Assembly (NCBI RefSeq): GCF_030651995.1
Contig: NZ_JAUSBN010000066.1
Location: forward strand, 46,923-110,922
Length of the DNA: 64,000 bases
DNA from: Reyranella sp.
GTDB lineage: Bacteria > Pseudomonadota > Alphaproteobacteria > Reyranellales > Reyranellaceae
Direction of reading: 5' to 3'
Within the stretch, counting starts at the first letter, position 1, and each line of letters starts with the position of its first letter. Shown here piece after piece: positions 9,154 to 16,503 of the stretch. The position numbers were made by a program, and so were the translations under genes. The notes beneath the pieces were generated by a model. That model was not told the DNA's origin. It did no database searches and worked only from the letters and a program-made list of their open reading frames with translations.

Positions 9154-9576
9154 GGCTGCACCAGTATTCCGAGAAGGACAACGCCGCGGGCCCTTCCGAT
9201 ATCGTGGCTGGCCGCCCTCAGCAAGAAGTCAACTGCGCTAACCGTCTCCTTTGAATGACAGCATTCGTCAGTTTGACATCGAGCGAACGGAACGTTGCAT
9301 GGTCAGGACAGCGGAATGGCACTCGTGCGCTCGTTCGTTCAGCGGGACGTACGGACCAGCATGCCCAGCGCAAGCAGCATCGCGCGCGACTGGAACCGAA
9401 GTCGTAGGGGCGCCACCCCACGGCCGGTCGCCCGGCGGATGTAACGTTCTCGGTCTTCCGCACGAACACAGGGGAGAGGGACGGTAACGCCGGCCTCTCG
9501 ATATCTTGGCTTGGATATGGAGACGGCCGGGCCTACATGCCGCAAGCCCTCACGGTACGTTGAGAGGAGGCCCGTC
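9154..9576. other. intergenic stretch without a convincing gene
   Basis: About 420 bases between the small minus-strand gene and msrB. Short open frames exist on both strands but none has a plausible protein sequence or ribosome site. It must hold the msrB promoter near its right end. Confidence 0.6.
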
Positions 9577-10095
9577 ATGTCCAATTCCGTCCTGCCGAAC
9601 AGAAGGAACGTCCTGAAGCTGGGAGCCGGCGTCGGAATCGCCGCCGGGGCGCTGCTCGCGGCCATGCCCTGGCGCGCGCGGCCGGCCGCTGCCGAAGCGG
9701 CCTTCAAGGTGACCCGCACGGATGCTGAATGGAAGAAGCTCCTGACGCCGCCGCAATACGCGGTGCTGAGGGGCAACGGGACCGAGCGGCCTTATTCGAG
9801 CCCGCTCAACGACGAGCACCGCAAGGGCATCTTTTCCTGCGCCGGCTGCCAGCTCGCCCTGTTTTCGTCGGCCACCAAGTTCGACAGCCGGACCGGCTGG
9901 CCGAGCTTCTGGGCGCCGCTCGACAAGGCGGTCGGCACCGAGACCGACACCACGTTCTTCATGAAGCGCACCTCGGTGCACTGCGCCCAGTGCGGCGGCC
10001 ATCTCGGGCATGTCTTCGACGACGGGCCGAAGCCGACCGGCCTGCGCTACTGCATGAACGGCGTGGCCATGACCTTCGCCGTCGCGGCCACCTAG
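9577..10095 (+). CDS. msrB: exported peptide-methionine (R)-S-oxide reductase MsrB
   Basis: 172 residues from the ATG at 9577, behind a strong ribosome site (GAGAGGAGG). It starts with a Tat-type signal (NRRNVLKLGAG at 8-18, hydrophobic stretch, cleavage near AAAEAAF). The mature part is MsrB: zinc-binding CAGC and CAQC pairs, the GWPSFW core, and the catalytic RYCMNG near the end. It reduces the R form of methionine sulfoxide in proteins. The leader implies action in the periplasm after export in folded form. An exported MsrA follows 29 bases downstream, so the pair should repair both stereoisomers in the envelope. Confidence 0.95.
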   Translation: MSNSVLPNRRNVLKLGAGVGIAAGALLAAMPWRARPAAAEAAFKVTRTDAEWKKLLTPPQYAVLRGNGTERPYSSPLNDEHRKGIFSCAGCQLALFSSATKFDSRTGWPSFWAPLDKAVGTETDTTFFMKRTSVHCAQCGGHLGHVFDDGPKPTGLRYCMNGVAMTFAVAAT

Positions 10096-10124
10096 CGTCA
10101 GGTCAGCAACATCAGGAGGGACCC

Positions 10125-10862
10125 ATGACCGGTATCCGCTTCGATCGAGGCCGCCGCGCGGCGCTCCGCCTTTCGGGATTGGCGCTGGCGGGCGCGGCGC
10201 TGTACGGCGTCTTGCCGGCCGGGGCGCAGGAAGCGATGGTCGTGGTGCCCGCGCCGGCGCTCGACGAGCGCACGCCCGGGGCCGCGACGGAGACCGCGGT
10301 GCTGGCCGGCGGCTGCTTCTGGGGCGTGCAGGCCGTCTACCAGCATGTGAAGGGCGTAACCCGCGCGGTTTCAGGGTATGCCGGCGGTCCCAAGGACAAG
10401 GCGGTCTACGGGATGGTGACGTCGGGCCGCACCGGCCATGCCGAGGCGGTCGAAGTGACGTTCGATCCAGGGGTCGTCAGCTACGGCCAGATCCTGCAGA
10501 TCTTCTTCTCGGTGACCCACAATCCGACGCAGCTCAATCGCCAGGGGCCCGATGTCGGCACGCAATACCGCTCGGCCTTGTTCTTCATCGATCCAGAGCA
10601 GCGCCGGATCGCCGAAGCCTATATCGTCCAGCTCGACCAGGCCCGCGTCTTCCCGAAGAAGATCGTGACGCAGCTCAACGACGCCACGCCCTTCTATGCC
10701 GCCGAAGCCTACCATCAGGACTACGCGACGCTGAATCCCAATAGTCCCTACATCCTTCGCCACGACCTGCCCAAGATCGAAGGGCTGAAGCGCCTGTTTC
10801 CGGCGGCGTGGCGCGCCGATCCCGTGCTGCTGCGCGTGTCCGGCGGCAAGGTCAGGCAATAA
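10125..10862 (+). CDS. msrA: exported peptide-methionine (S)-S-oxide reductase MsrA
   Basis: 245 residues from the ATG at 10125, preceded by AGGAGGG. The N-terminus (RGRRAALRLSGLALAG, then a hydrophobic run ending GAQE) is a signal peptide, possibly Tat-dependent. The catalytic motif GGCFWGVQ lies near residue 62, followed by the MsrA signatures YAGG, GHAEAVEV and THNPTQLNRQGPDVGTQYRS. It reduces the S form of methionine sulfoxide. The reductant is not encoded nearby. It probably forms an operon with the exported MsrB just upstream. Confidence 0.95.
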   Translation: MTGIRFDRGRRAALRLSGLALAGAALYGVLPAGAQEAMVVVPAPALDERTPGAATETAVLAGGCFWGVQAVYQHVKGVTRAVSGYAGGPKDKAVYGMVTSGRTGHAEAVEVTFDPGVVSYGQILQIFFSVTHNPTQLNRQGPDVGTQYRSALFFIDPEQRRIAEAYIVQLDQARVFPKKIVTQLNDATPFYAAEAYHQDYATLNPNSPYILRHDLPKIEGLKRLFPAAWRADPVLLRVSGGKVRQ

Positions 10863-10940
10863 ATCTGGCCTGCGAACGCGCGGCGGTGAAAGCTGCCGCG
10901 CGGTGAGGCATAGTGCGTCGAAACCTTTGGGAGACGACGC

Positions 10941-11471
10941 ATGGTCAAGCCGGTTCGCCGGATCGTGACGGGCCACGACAGCGAGGGACGCTCGGTGTTT
11001 CTGGAGGATGGGCCCGCGCCGCATCCGTTCTCGCCGTCGCACTCGCCCAATGTCGGATTGACCAATCTGTGGCTGCTCGACGCAATTCCCGCGTCGAACG
11101 ACGCGGGGCAGGACGACCCGACGGCGCGGCCGTTCCGGCTCGAGCCGCCGGCGGCCGGCAATGTCGTGCGTATCGTCGAGTTCCCGCCCGACCGGGAGCG
11201 CAACTACGGCAACCAGACCGAGGTTTTCCGCCAGTATGGCGCGGCGCAGGCGCACGACAGGGCCGCCCGTCATCCCGGCTTCCACAAGACCCACAGCGTG
11301 GACTACGCCATCGTCATCGAGGGCGAGATCTGGGCGCTGATGGATGTCGGCGAGACCCTGATGACGGTGGGCGACGTGCTGATCCAGCGTGGCACCAACC
11401 ATGCCTGGGCCAACCGCACCGACCGGATCGCCCGCGTCCTGTTCGTCCTGAACGGCGCCGTGCCGGCCTGA
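10941..11471 (+). CDS. cupin-domain protein
   Basis: 176 residues. The C-terminal half is a single-domain cupin: GFHKTHSVDYAIVIEGEIWALMD, then GDVLIQRGTNHAWANRTD, with His residues placed to bind a metal. The N-terminal half (IVTGHDSEGRSVFLEDGPAPH) is typical of cupins near degradation genes. The reaction is unknown. It starts 78 bases after msrA and ends directly against the stop codon of the convergent Ku gene. Confidence 0.85.
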   Translation: MVKPVRRIVTGHDSEGRSVFLEDGPAPHPFSPSHSPNVGLTNLWLLDAIPASNDAGQDDPTARPFRLEPPAAGNVVRIVEFPPDRERNYGNQTEVFRQYGAAQAHDRAARHPGFHKTHSVDYAIVIEGEIWALMDVGETLMTVGDVLIQRGTNHAWANRTDRIARVLFVLNGAVPA

Positions 11472-12161
11472 TCAGGCCGCTTTGCGCCCTCGCGGCGAGG
11501 GCTTCTTCCTGTTGGCGCGAGCGGCGGCGGTGAAGCGTTCCGCGCGCTCGCGTCCCGGGCCATCGCCCTGGAGGCTTTTCTTCAGGGCGGCCATCAGGTC
11601 GACGACGCCGGAATCGGCCTCCTCCCGCACCGGCTTGCTCTTCACCGGCTTGCCCTTCTTCTTCTCCTCGATGAGGGCGCGCAGCGCGTCCTCGTAGCGG
11701 TCGGTGAAGTCGGACGGGTCGAACCGGCCCGACTGCTGCGCCACGATCTTCTCGGCGATCTCGAGCATCTGAGCGTCGGGCCTGGGCAGGTCGGGATGGC
11801 CGATCTCGTCGAGGGTGCGCACCTCTTCGGCGGTGCGCAGCGTCGTCAGCACCAGACCGTCCTCCTCGATCTCGATGGCGCAGACCCTCTCGCGCGTGCT
11901 CATGACGAGCCGGCCGATCGCCACCATGCCTTTTCGCTTCATCGCCTCGCGGATCACCGCAAAGCCCTTCACCAGGTCGCCGCGCGACAGCTCCTCTCCG
12001 GTGCCGGCGTCGACTGTCTTCATGCGGATGCGGTTGTTGGTCTTCGGATTGATGAGGTTGAACCGGAGCGTCTCCGCCGTGGTCGTCGCCGACCACAGGG
12101 AGACAGGACAGGTCACCAGGGAAAGGCGCAGATGCCCCTCCCAGCTCGGTCGTGCAGCCAT
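11472..12161 (-). CDS. ku: Ku-like DNA end-binding protein with an internal deletion
   Basis: 229 residues, clearly bacterial Ku at both ends. The N-terminus has WEGHLRLSLVTCPVSLWSA and the middle has FAVIREAMKRKGMVAIGRLV, followed by DPSDFTDRYEDALRALIEEK and a basic tail. Ku homodimers hold broken ends for LigD in non-homologous end joining. Family members usually carry about 55-60 residues between the VKG(Y) motif and (Y/F)AVIREAM. Here LVKG (63-66) runs straight into FAVIREAM (67 on), in frame, junction near 11963. Part of the core barrel should therefore be missing, and ring formation may fail. No ligD lies in the window. The missing length is from memory of family members. Confidence 0.85.
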   Translation of the reverse strand: MAARPSWEGHLRLSLVTCPVSLWSATTTAETLRFNLINPKTNNRIRMKTVDAGTGEELSRGDLVKGFAVIREAMKRKGMVAIGRLVMSTRERVCAIEIEEDGLVLTTLRTAEEVRTLDEIGHPDLPRPDAQMLEIAEKIVAQQSGRFDPSDFTDRYEDALRALIEEKKKGKPVKSKPVREEADSGVVDLMAALKKSLQGDGPGRERAERFTAAARANRKKPSPRGRKAA

Positions 12162-12353
12162 TTCCAGATCCCCTCACGTACGGGCGATTCAACTGCTGCC
12201 GGTCTTCGTTGTTGCGGCGCGTGGCGGGCCTCCGCTCGATTTCTATGAGTGGCGGCCGTTCCGATTATGATCTCACCACCGGTGGGGGGGCGTGGAACTC
12301 CTGGCCTGGAAATGCATTGCATTGGTTCTGCAATCCAGTCCGAGGGTTCTCAG

Positions 12354-12635
12354 ATGCGCTCGACTTTCACCGTGCCCGCCGTCCTTTTCCTCTCTGCCTG
12401 CCTCGCGTTCCCGGCGGCCGCCAACGACCGCCCCGTCACAGACCAGGAGCGGGCGAAGCTCGAGGCAGCCGTCAAGGCGGCGGGCTGCACGGGCGGGGAG
12501 ATGGAGTTCGACGACGACAAGGCAACGGCGCATCCGGCCGGCAAGTTCGAGGTCGATGATGCGATGTGCGGCAACCAGAAGCACGACCTCGTCTTCGACA
12601 CGGACTTCAAGATGCTGTCGAAGAAGGCCGACTGA
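12354..12635 (+). CDS. small exported PepSY-like protein
   Basis: 93 residues from the ATG at 12354, behind CGAGGG. It has a cleavable signal peptide (TFTVPAVLFLSACLAFPAAA, cleavage before ND) and a mature domain of about 70 residues (LEAAVKAAGCTGGEMEFDDDK, then KHDLVFDTDFKMLSKK) in the PepSY/DUF2874 style. Two cysteines could form a disulfide in the periplasm. Such proteins are thought to inhibit or modulate exported enzymes, but the role here is unknown. The upstream ATG at 12249 would destroy the signal peptide, so the shorter start is preferred. Confidence 0.75.
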   Translation: MRSTFTVPAVLFLSACLAFPAAANDRPVTDQERAKLEAAVKAAGCTGGEMEFDDDKATAHPAGKFEVDDAMCGNQKHDLVFDTDFKMLSKKAD

Positions 12636-12647
12636 CGGAGCCTTGCC

Positions 12648-13556
12648 TCAGCCCGGCTGTTCCGGAGGCCGCCACGCCGAGGCGGCCTCCCGGGCGATGC
12701 GATTGAAGTTGCGCACCAGGACGGAGGCGTTTCCGGTACGCCATACGGCCACCACCGGCAGCGGTGCGGGTTTGTCGGCGACGGCAAGGCAGCGTAGCCC
12801 CGACATGTTGTAACTGGTGACCGTCGAGGGCGAGAGGGCGACCCCCAGGCCCGCCCCGACGAAGCTCGCGACGGTATGGATCTGGTCGGCATACTGCGCA
12901 ATGCGAGGCTCGAACCCGGCCCGCCGGCACATCTCCATCACGCGGGCGTGAATCAGCGGCGAGCCGGCGCGGGAGTACATCACGAACGGTTCTGCGGCGA
13001 GCTGCCGGATCGTGGTCGTCCGGCGCCGGGCGAGGGGATGGCCCGCCGGGACGAGTGCGAGGAACGGTTCGCGGATCAGCGTCACCATCTGCAGGGACCG
13101 ACTGCTGATCGGCGGACGCAGCAGGCCGACATCGATGATGCCGTTCTCGAGGCATTTCACCTGATTCGGGTTGCTCATCTCACGCAGGTCGAGTTCGACG
13201 TCGGGAAAGGCGGCGCGAAACCGGACGACGATGCCCGGGAGGATCGTGAAGGGGGTGGAGCGCACGAAGCCGATGACGAGCCTGCCGGTCTCTCCGGTTC
13301 CCAGGCGCCGGACGTCGGCTTCGGCCTGTTCGGCACCATCCAGAAGGCGCCGAGCGCGCTCGTAGAGCAGCAGTCCGGCCTCCGTGACCTCGAATTTCTT
13401 CTGGCTCCTGTGGAGCAGAACGACCCCCAGTTCGCGTTCCAGTTTCTGGATCTGACGGGTGAGGGGAGGTTGGGCGATGCCCAGCGAAACCGCGGCGCGC
13501 CCGAAATGACCCTCGCGCACCACGGCGCTGAAATAGCGAAGCGTTCTGAGGTCCAT
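12648..13556 (-). CDS. LysR family transcriptional regulator (CatM/BenM-like)
   Basis: 302 residues from the ATG at 13556 (MDLRTLRYFSAVVREGHFGR). The helix-turn-helix spans about 18-40 (AAVSLGIAQPPLTRQIQKLE). The effector domain has GRLVIGFVRSTPFTILP and DVGLLRPP, resembling regulators of aromatic and organic acid catabolism. The classic LysR box of this subgroup, ATAC-N7-GTAT, lies at 13563-13577, a few bases upstream of the start codon, so strong autorepression is likely. No catabolic gene lies beside it. Its other neighbours are a PepSY-like protein and an XRE regulator. Confidence 0.92.
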   Translation of the reverse strand: MDLRTLRYFSAVVREGHFGRAAVSLGIAQPPLTRQIQKLERELGVVLLHRSQKKFEVTEAGLLLYERARRLLDGAEQAEADVRRLGTGETGRLVIGFVRSTPFTILPGIVVRFRAAFPDVELDLREMSNPNQVKCLENGIIDVGLLRPPISSRSLQMVTLIREPFLALVPAGHPLARRRTTTIRQLAAEPFVMYSRAGSPLIHARVMEMCRRAGFEPRIAQYADQIHTVASFVGAGLGVALSPSTVTSYNMSGLRCLAVADKPAPLPVVAVWRTGNASVLVRNFNRIAREAASAWRPPEQPG

Positions 13557-13560
13557 GGGT

Positions 13561-13579
13561 TGATACCATAATGGTATCA
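13561..13579. promoter_or_regulatory. perfect LysR-type operator palindrome
   Basis: TGATACCATAATGGTATCA is a perfect inverted repeat with 9-base arms and one central base. Inside it ATAC-N7-GTAT matches the CatM/BenM-type LysR site. It ends 4 bases before the LysR start codon, so a bound regulator would block its own transcription or translation start. Confidence 0.7.
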
Positions 13580-13773
13580 GTGCGAGCCGACAACGATATT
13601 GGACGTATTGTCCGGAACGGGGCAACGTCGGGTTGCAGTTCGCCTGAGTCAGCGAAACTCGCTTCGCGTGGTCCGCAAAGCGTTCCCAAGCGTACGAAAA
13701 GCCGGGGCAGGAGTTTTGCCGGGCGCCCGCCGGTCCGGCTCACGGGCTCGTGAACACTATGGAAGAGAGATAG

Positions 13774-14229
13774 ATGGCCAAATCACATCCCGTTGATGCG
13801 CATGTCGGTGTTCGTATGCGTCAGCGGCGCACGCTGCTGGGCATGAGCCAGACCAAGCTGGGGGAGGCCGTCGGCCTCACCTTCCAGCAGGTCCAGAAGT
13901 ACGAACGGGGCGCGAATCGGGTGGGTTCGAGCCGGCTCTACGAATTCTCCAGGGCCCTCGACGTTCCGGTTTCATACTTCTTCGACGAGATGCCGGGGAA
14001 CGCCCTCTCGGGCCGCCCGATGGCAGCCAAGGTGAAAAGAGGCACTGGTTTCGGCGAGGCGGGAACCCCCTTCGCGACCGAGAAGGACCCGCTGATCAAG
14101 CGCGAGACGCTGCAGCTCGTGCGGGCCTACTACAGGATCCAGGACGAGCCCGTGCGCCGGCGCATCTACGAGCTGGTCAAGAGCATGGGCGAGGCCAGCC
14201 ACGCCAGCCGCCCCACGAAGAAGAAGTAG
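13774..14229 (+). CDS. XRE family transcriptional regulator
   Basis: 151 residues. An N-terminal Cro/CI-type helix-turn-helix is plain (RMRQRRTLLGMSQTKLGEAV then FQQVQKYERGANRVGSSRL, about 15-70). The rest (LIKRETLQLVRAYYRIQDEP, RRRIYELVKSM) is a short helical tail ending in basic residues. Solitary alphaproteobacterial regulators of this size are common and often control stress or cell-cycle genes; the target is unknown. A ribosome site (GGAAGAGAGA) precedes the start. It is convergent with asd across a strong hairpin. Confidence 0.9.
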   Translation: MAKSHPVDAHVGVRMRQRRTLLGMSQTKLGEAVGLTFQQVQKYERGANRVGSSRLYEFSRALDVPVSYFFDEMPGNALSGRPMAAKVKRGTGFGEAGTPFATEKDPLIKRETLQLVRAYYRIQDEPVRRRIYELVKSMGEASHASRPTKKK

Positions 14230-14236
14230 GTCGGTC

Positions 14237-14285
14237 CGTCGTCTCGACCGCAGCCTCGCGGAAGCAGGCCGCGGTCGAGACGACG
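14237..14285. terminator. bidirectional terminator-like inverted repeat
   Basis: CGTCGTCTCGACCGC (14237-14251) and GCGGTCGAGACGACG (14271-14285) are perfect 15-base arms around a 19-base loop, between the convergent XRE and asd genes. The TCGAGACGACG core recurs in the repeat at 20390-20514. Confidence 0.7.
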
Positions 14286-14290
14286 CCGTA

Positions 14291-15310
14291 CTAGGCCGCG
14301 AGCAGGTGTTCGGCGATCTGCACGGCGTTCAGTGCGGCCCCTTTCAGGAGCTGGTCGCCGGCCACGAACAACGAGATCGAGTGGCCCGTCGGATCGCCCA
14401 GGTCCTGGCGAATACGGCCAACCAGGATGTCGTCCTGCTGGCTGGCATCGCGCGGCATCGGGAACAGGTTGCGTTCGCGATCATCGACGATGCGCACGCC
14501 CGGTGCGCTGGCAAGCAGCGCCCTCACGCGCGCCTCGTCGATCGGCCGTTCGCACTCGAAGGTGACGGCGGCGGCGTGGGCCCTCAGAACCGGGACGCGC
14601 ACGCAGGTCGCTGACAGCCGAAGCTCCTCGTCGCCGTAGATCTTGCGGGTCTCGCGCATGACCTTGGTCTCTTCGTCGTTGTAGCCGGTCGCAGGATCGA
14701 TCGCGGTGTTGTGGCTGAACAGGTTGAAGGCGTAGGGATGCGGCAGCACCTTCGGCTTGAAGGCGCGGCCGTCGAGATAGGCGCGGGTCGAATCGGCCAG
14801 CTCGTCCATTGCCGCCGCACCGGCGCCCGACGCGGCCTGGTAGGTGGCGATGTTCATGCGCCTGATGCGATTGTGCTGGTGGATCGGCCACAGCGGCGTA
14901 ATGGCGATGATCGCCGCGCAGTTGGGATTGGCGACGATGCCCCTGTGGTTGGCGATCGCGCCGGCATTGATCTCGGGAATCACCAGCGGAACCTCGGGAT
15001 CCATCCGGAAGGCCGAGGAATTGTCGACCACGATGGCGCCGGCCGCGACGGCGATGGGGGCGTAGCGCTTCGAGATTCCGCCACCGGCCGAGAACAGGGC
15101 AATGTCGACGCCTTCGAAGCTCTTCTCCGTCAGTTCCTGGACCACGAGGGCCTTTCCGTCGAACGACAGCTCGCGGCCTGCCGAGCGGGCGGAGGCGAGC
15201 AGGCGCAGCTCCTTCACCGGGAAGCGGCGCTCGGCCAGGCAGCGCAGGAACTCGATGCCGACGGCGCCGGTCGCGCCGACGATCGCCACTGTGAGAGGTC
15301 TAGAACCCAT
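14291..15310 (-). CDS. asd: aspartate-semialdehyde dehydrogenase
   Basis: 339 residues from the ATG at 15310. NADP-binding loop GATGAVG (13-19), catalytic cysteine in NPNCAAI (Cys131), the acid/base region with KVMRETRKI, and LSATCVRVPV identify Asd. It reduces aspartyl phosphate to aspartate semialdehyde, the branch point to lysine/diaminopimelate, threonine and methionine. The gene stands alone. Upstream on the same strand lie a threonine-rich leader peptide and a hairpin terminator, so transcription is probably attenuated by the supply of charged threonine tRNA. Confidence 0.95.
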   Translation of the reverse strand: MGSRPLTVAIVGATGAVGIEFLRCLAERRFPVKELRLLASARSAGRELSFDGKALVVQELTEKSFEGVDIALFSAGGGISKRYAPIAVAAGAIVVDNSSAFRMDPEVPLVIPEINAGAIANHRGIVANPNCAAIIAITPLWPIHQHNRIRRMNIATYQAASGAGAAAMDELADSTRAYLDGRAFKPKVLPHPYAFNLFSHNTAIDPATGYNDEETKVMRETRKIYGDEELRLSATCVRVPVLRAHAAAVTFECERPIDEARVRALLASAPGVRIVDDRERNLFPMPRDASQQDDILVGRIRQDLGDPTGHSISLFVAGDQLLKGAALNAVQIAEHLLAA

Positions 15311-15350
15311 GTCTGTCTCCTTCGTTGAAGCCGGAGAGACGGACGCCTGG

Positions 15351-15382
15351 AAAGACAAAGCCCCGTCCGAAACCGGCGGGGC
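15351..15382 (-). terminator. attenuator terminator ahead of asd
   Basis: Read on the minus strand, GGGGC-type arms (15374-15382 and 15360-15369, one bulge) close on a short UUUC-containing loop and are followed by UUUGUCUUU. It lies between the leader peptide stop and the asd start, where an attenuator terminator belongs. Confidence 0.75.
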
Positions 15383-15412
15383 CTGTGAGGTTGTCCTATG
15401 TCACGTTCGACT

Positions 15413-15490
15413 TTACGCGCACGTCCTCGCCGGCCCACCGAAGGTGGTCGTTTTGGTAGTCGTGGTCGTTTTGGTCGCGAAACGCAGCAT
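15413..15490 (-). CDS. threonine-rich leader peptide of asd
   Basis: A 25-codon frame starts at the ATG at 15490 and ends with TAA at 15413. It encodes MLRFATK, five threonines, K, three threonines, then FGGPARTCA. Ten of 25 residues are Thr, using ACC, ACG and ACT. This is the build of the E. coli thrL peptide. A rho-independent hairpin follows about 30 bases past the stop, and asd starts behind that. Ribosome stalling at the Thr codons when threonyl-tRNA is scarce should favour read-through into asd. There is no clear ribosome site, and a promoter candidate lies almost at the start codon. The frame and composition are seen directly; the mechanism is inferred from known amino-acid attenuators. 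Confidence 0.85.
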   Translation of the reverse strand: MLRFATKTTTTTKTTTFGGPARTCA

Positions 15491-15499
15491 GGTGTCAGG

Positions 15500-15529
15500 G
15501 ATATAGGTCGAAGGCCGGGCGGCTGTAAA
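15500..15529 (-). promoter_or_regulatory. candidate promoter of the leader peptide-asd transcript
   Basis: On the minus strand TTTACA (15524-15529), an 18-base gap, then TATATC (15500-15505). Transcription would start only a few bases before the leader ATG at 15490, giving an almost leaderless leader peptide, which would fit the missing ribosome site. Confidence 0.4.
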
Positions 15530-15546
15530 GGCCGCCCCGCCCCACG

Positions 15547-16386
15547 TCAGTTCACGCGCAGGAAAGGCCTGTCGCCGCAGACCGTTACGCGGTGGCCGTA
15601 CCGGCGGTGCGGGAAGTAGTCGAACATCGCGTGGTGCTGGACGCAGCGATTGTCCCAGAAGGCCACCGAGTTTGGCTGCCACTTGAAGCGGCACTGGAAT
15701 TCCGGCGTCTCGATGTGGCGGTAGAGCATTTCGAGCAGCGCGTCGCTCTCGGGGCGCTTGAGCTGCGGGATGCGCAGGGTGAAGCCGCGATTGACGTAGA
15801 GGCTCTGCCTGCCGGTCACCGGGTGCGTTCGCACGATCGGGTGCTCGGCGTTGGGGAACTTGATGTCGTTGCGATCCGTGGCCTTGACGCGATAGTAGTG
15901 CGCCTTGGAGCTGTCGTGCAGCGCGGTCAGCCCCTGCAGCATCCGCTTCATCGGCTCGGAGAGCGTGTCGTAGGCGCGGTACATGTTGGCGAACAGCGTG
16001 TCGCCGCCGCCCTCCGGCGGCACCTCGGTGAGATGGAGGATCGAGCCCATCGGCGGCTCGAGGTCGCACGACACGTCGGTGTGCCATTCCTCGCCCGCGA
16101 CATGCTTCGAATTCTCATCGGCCTTGATCACCAGGATCTCGGGATGCTCGGGGAAGGTGATGGGAGCGTTGGGATGGACATGCAGCGGCCCGAAACGCCG
16201 GCCGAACTCCTTGTGCTGTTCCATCGACATCTTCTGGTCGCGGAAGAAGATCACCAGGTTCTCCATCAGCGCATCGTGCACCTCCTGGAACTGCTGGTTG
16301 CCGAGCGGCTTTCCGAGATCGACACCGAATATCTCCGCTCCGATGGACGGCGTCAGTTTGCGCACTTCGATCGACTGATAGGCCAT
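15547..16386 (-). CDS. TauD/TfdA-type Fe(II)/2-oxoglutarate dioxygenase
   Basis: 279 residues from the ATG at 16386 (ribosome site GGAGGAAAC). Iron ligands are seen in WHTDVS (His102, Asp104) and the distal His region QHHAMFDYFP, with the 2-oxoglutarate arginine in GHRVTVCG. The family couples 2-oxoglutarate decarboxylation to hydroxylation and loss of sulfite, phenol or amine groups from substrates such as taurine or 2,4-D. The substrate cannot be told from sequence and no transporter genes sit beside it. The stop is about 57 bases upstream of the asd leader peptide on the same strand. Confidence 0.92.
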   Translation of the reverse strand: MAYQSIEVRKLTPSIGAEIFGVDLGKPLGNQQFQEVHDALMENLVIFFRDQKMSMEQHKEFGRRFGPLHVHPNAPITFPEHPEILVIKADENSKHVAGEEWHTDVSCDLEPPMGSILHLTEVPPEGGGDTLFANMYRAYDTLSEPMKRMLQGLTALHDSSKAHYYRVKATDRNDIKFPNAEHPIVRTHPVTGRQSLYVNRGFTLRIPQLKRPESDALLEMLYRHIETPEFQCRFKWQPNSVAFWDNRCVQHHAMFDYFPHRRYGHRVTVCGDRPFLRVN

Positions 16387-16503
16387 TGGTGTTTCCTCCG
16401 TTTTCGGGAGGATATGCCGGGGAAGGCTGCCCGTCCCCCGCAAAAACATTCAATGCGCGAAATCCGGGCCGCCGGCGGCGGAATCCGGTAGACTGACGGG
16501 GCG

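Noticed and set aside
9154..9576. Short frames on both strands as possible small genes.
   Set aside because: None has a ribosome site or a plausible protein sequence.
15517..15537. Hairpin GGGCGGC/GCCGCCC as a terminator of the TauD-type gene.
   Set aside because: Only seven pairs, no U run, and it overlaps the candidate promoter of the asd leader; too weak to call.
15311..15546. A riboswitch (SAM or lysine type) ahead of asd.
   Set aside because: No aptamer core was recognised; the Thr-rich peptide plus terminator explains the region better.
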